Source: Bacteroidales bacterium (GTDB taxonomy: Bacteria > Bacteroidota > Bacteroidia > Bacteroidales > UBA7960). Taken from it: a stretch of DNA of 25,357 bases. Under the pieces are notes generated by a model. The model was given only the letters and a program-made list of their open reading frames with translations, had not been told where the DNA came from and made no database searches. Of this stretch, positions 23,422 to 25,357 are shown one piece after another. Position 1 is the first letter of the stretch. Every line of letters starts with the position of its first letter. The DNA lies in NCBI GenBank assembly GCA_007122505.1, contig SKTQ01000134.1:1-25357 (forward strand), written 5' to 3'. The position numbers were made by a program, and so were the translations under genes.

Positions 23422-24918
23422 ATGCTCAAACAGAGGCTACAGCAAAAATTGTTACAAAAGTTGTCTCCTCAGCAGATTCAGCTCATGAAACTGTTGCAGG
23501 TTCCTGCTCTTTTGCTTGATCAGCGTATTAAACAAGAAATCGAGGAGAACCCTGCCCTTGAGGAAGGCGAAGAGTTGTATGAAGATGTTGACTTGCAGGA
23601 CAATAACAGTGATGATTATGACAGTGCGATGGAAACCGGCGATGATCAGGATGTAGCTGACGCTGAACAAAATGCCGATGATGAGTTTGATTTTGATGAC
23701 TATATTGATGATGATGAAATTCCCGATTATCGTTTACATGTGAACAACACCTCGGCGGATGATGAGATAAGGGAAGTGCCTTTTGTGGCGGGTTCGAGCC
23801 CCCAGGAAGCACTGTTGGCACAGTTAGGCTGGCGGGACACTGATGACCGGGAGTATTTGATTGCATCCCATATCATTGGAAATATTGACGAATCAGGATA
23901 CCTACAGCGGGATATACACTCACTGATAGATGATTTTGCCTTTAACCATAATATCAAAACAGACTTTGCCGAAGTTCTGGATTTGCTCCGACTGATACAG
24001 GAGTTTGATCCTCCCGGTGTGGGGGCAAGGGACTTAAGGGAGTGTTTGTTGATACAGATCAAGAGAAAACAACCGGTAACACGGCAAATTGAACATGCCA
24101 GGGTTATCCTTGATAAAAACTTCAACGACTTCACAAAGAAGCATTATGACAAGATCAGAAAGAAGCATAATCTGACAGAAGCGGAGTTAAAGCAGGCGAT
24201 TGAAGAGATTCTCAAATTAAATCCGAAACCGGGTAATTCCCTGATGGAATCAGGGAAGGGTGCGCAATATGTAGTTCCTGACTTTATTGTTACCCACAGT
24301 GACGGTGACCTGGAACTGTCTCTGAATTCCCATAATGCTCCCGATTTGCGTATCAACAGAACATATTCTGAAATGTTCAGGGCCATGGCTGAATCAAAAG
24401 GGAAGGCCGATCCAAGGCAGCGGGAGGCTTTGAGCTTTGTAAAACAAAAGATTGACAGCGCCAAATGGTTTATAGATGCTATCAGGCAAAGACAAAACAC
24501 CTTGATGGTAACCATGCAGGCCATTTTAGAGTTCCAGAAAGAGTATTTTATCACGGGTGATGAAACCAAGCTTCGTCCAATGATCCTAAAAGATATAGCA
24601 GACATGGTTCAACTGGATATTTCAACCATATCCCGTGTAGCCAACAGCAAGTATGTGCAAACACCCTTTGGAACCTTTTTGCTCAAGGAGTTCTTTTCTG
24701 AATCATTGCAAACAGATTCAGGCGAAGAAGTGTCAACAAGAGAGGTTAAAAAGATCCTGCAGGACTGTATTGATGCAGAAAACAAGAAAAAACCTCTTAC
24801 AGACGAGGAGTTGGCCGGCATTTTAAAAGATAAAGGGTACAACATAGCCAGGCGAACGGTTGCCAAGTATCGTGAGCAACTGGATATACCCGTTGCCAGA
24901 TTGAGAAAGGAGCTTTGA
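23422..24918 (+). CDS. rpoN: RNA polymerase sigma-54 factor
   Basis: Alternative sigma factor that recognises -24/-12 promoters and needs an AAA+ activator to open DNA. The 498-residue product has the glutamine/leucine-rich activator-interacting region I at residues 1-50 (LQQKLLQKLSPQQIQLMKLLQVP) and an unusually aspartate-rich acidic region II at about 50-110. A core-binding domain follows at about 120-300 (DESGYLQRDI, FDPPGVGARDLRECLLIQ). Near the C-terminus are the helix-turn-helix around DIADMVQLDISTISRVANSKYVQTP and the RpoN box ARRTVAKYRE at 476-485. No sigma-54 activator or convincing -24/-12 promoter is visible in the window. Confidence 0.97.
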   Translation: MLKQRLQQKLLQKLSPQQIQLMKLLQVPALLLDQRIKQEIEENPALEEGEELYEDVDLQDNNSDDYDSAMETGDDQDVADAEQNADDEFDFDDYIDDDEIPDYRLHVNNTSADDEIREVPFVAGSSPQEALLAQLGWRDTDDREYLIASHIIGNIDESGYLQRDIHSLIDDFAFNHNIKTDFAEVLDLLRLIQEFDPPGVGARDLRECLLIQIKRKQPVTRQIEHARVILDKNFNDFTKKHYDKIRKKHNLTEAELKQAIEEILKLNPKPGNSLMESGKGAQYVVPDFIVTHSDGDLELSLNSHNAPDLRINRTYSEMFRAMAESKGKADPRQREALSFVKQKIDSAKWFIDAIRQRQNTLMVTMQAILEFQKEYFITGDETKLRPMILKDIADMVQLDISTISRVANSKYVQTPFGTFLLKEFFSESLQTDSGEEVSTREVKKILQDCIDAENKKKPLTDEELAGILKDKGYNIARRTVAKYREQLDIPVARLRKEL

Positions 24919-24922
24919 AGTG

Positions 24923-25357
24923 ATGCGTGCTGAACACTTATTTGCCCGTTTGTTTTCAACCTTGCTTCATCCCTTGCTTATCCCCACCCTGGGTGTTTTT
25001 CTGCTTTTCCAAATGAGCTCCCATATTGGCTTTTCAATTAGTGATGAGGCAAGAAAATTCATCATGATAATTGTATTTATCAACACAGCCATTGCGCCTG
25101 TATTGTCTGTTTTGATTCTGAAAAGAACAGGTTATATTAACAATTATTTGCTGGATGACAGGTCAGAGCGGATTTTTCCACTGGTGATCGCCTCTTTCAT
25201 GTTTTTTATGACATATTACCTTTTGCGTCAGCTTTCCCTTCCCAGCTTGTTGTATTTTTACATCATGGGTGCCACAATGCTTGTGGTTGCCACGCTCATT
25301 GTTTCCTTCTTTTGGAAAATCAGTATTCACATGGTTTCGCTGGGTGGCCTGACGGGC
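24923..25357 (+). CDS. multi-pass membrane protein downstream of rpoN, 3'-truncated
   Basis: The reading frame begins at ATG 24923, four bases after the rpoN stop; a GTG immediately before it at 24920 is an alternative start. It runs open to the window end with 145 codons visible. The product has a HPLLIPTLGVFLLF first helix, a conserved-looking DDRSERIFPL loop and a late FWKISIHMVSLGGLTG segment. Several hydrophobic helices are spaced along it. It resembles small Bacteroidota membrane proteins annotated as PAP2-like, which would suggest lipid phosphate metabolism, but I cannot confirm phosphatase residues. The tight spacing implies cotranscription with rpoN. Confidence 0.8.
   Translation, partial: MRAEHLFARLFSTLLHPLLIPTLGVFLLFQMSSHIGFSISDEARKFIMIIVFINTAIAPVLSVLILKRTGYINNYLLDDRSERIFPLVIASFMFFMTYYLLRQLSLPSLLYFYIMGATMLVVATLIVSFFWKISIHMVSLGGLTG

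Noticed and set aside
23780..23805. GGGTTCGAGCCCC, which looks like a tRNA T-arm
   Set aside because: It lies inside the rpoN reading frame, with no acceptor, D or anticodon stems around it.
1..25357. Defence island, prophage, insertion sequence or CRISPR array
   Set aside because: No transposase, integrase, restriction, Cas or phage genes and no regularly spaced repeats were found. The identified genes are core functions.

Overview
This window is ordinary-looking core chromosome from a member of the Bacteroidota, probably a free-living or environmental one in the Bacteroidales/Marinilabiliales range. That placement is an inference; I could not run a search. Four things support it. First, the Bacteroidota -7 promoter element TAnnTTTG recurs upstream of many genes. 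Second, the proteome is characteristic: archaeal-type ProS, a 364-residue Nif3-type protein paired with a coiled-coil zinc-ribbon protein, a 29-residue COX24/AURKAIP1-like basic protein, a FadL/OmpP1-type barrel and LpxK. Third, many genes lack Shine-Dalgarno sequences. Fourth, the HU, mutY, ssb and rng neighbourhood is typical of the phylum.

Layout. 1-1377: 3' part of an AbgT-family transporter (+), converging on a B12-dependent class II ribonucleotide reductase, nrdJ (-, 1414-4083). Then comes a 328-bp spacer with paired direct repeats. 4412-7595 (-): rng, a terminator, recX, and prfB, which is split by a programmed +1 frameshift. 7766-8205 (-): HU and the 29-residue protein, closed by a strong hairpin terminator. 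mutY and ssb run rightward (8369-10068), divergent from HU, and ssb converges on lpxK (-). After a 380-bp AT-rich divergent spacer, nif3-like and zinc-ribbon genes (+) converge on an outer-membrane barrel gene (-). An aromatic-rich, repeat-rich lipoprotein gene (-) lies upstream of the barrel gene, with an intrinsic terminator between the two. proS and a SPOR-domain gene (+) follow, overlapping tail-to-tail with fba (-). The window closes with a rightward run: a GT4 glycosyltransferase, asnS with a long structured leader, rpoN, and the 5' part of a membrane protein gene.

Functionally these are housekeeping genes: nucleotide reduction, translation (prfB, proS, asnS), RNA processing (rng), DNA repair and replication (mutY, ssb, recX), nucleoid (HU), envelope (lpxK, barrel, lipoprotein, SPOR, GT4), glycolysis (fba) and alternative sigma factor (rpoN). 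I see no insertion sequence, integrase, CRISPR array, rRNA, tRNA, toxin-antitoxin or recognisable defence system. The points most worth a second look are regulatory or small-scale: the prfB recoding site, the 31-bp-spaced repeats upstream of nrdJ, the 29-residue ORF, the lipoprotein repeats with the hairpin downstream, and the asnS leader. I do not see convincing evidence for a new multi-gene system.
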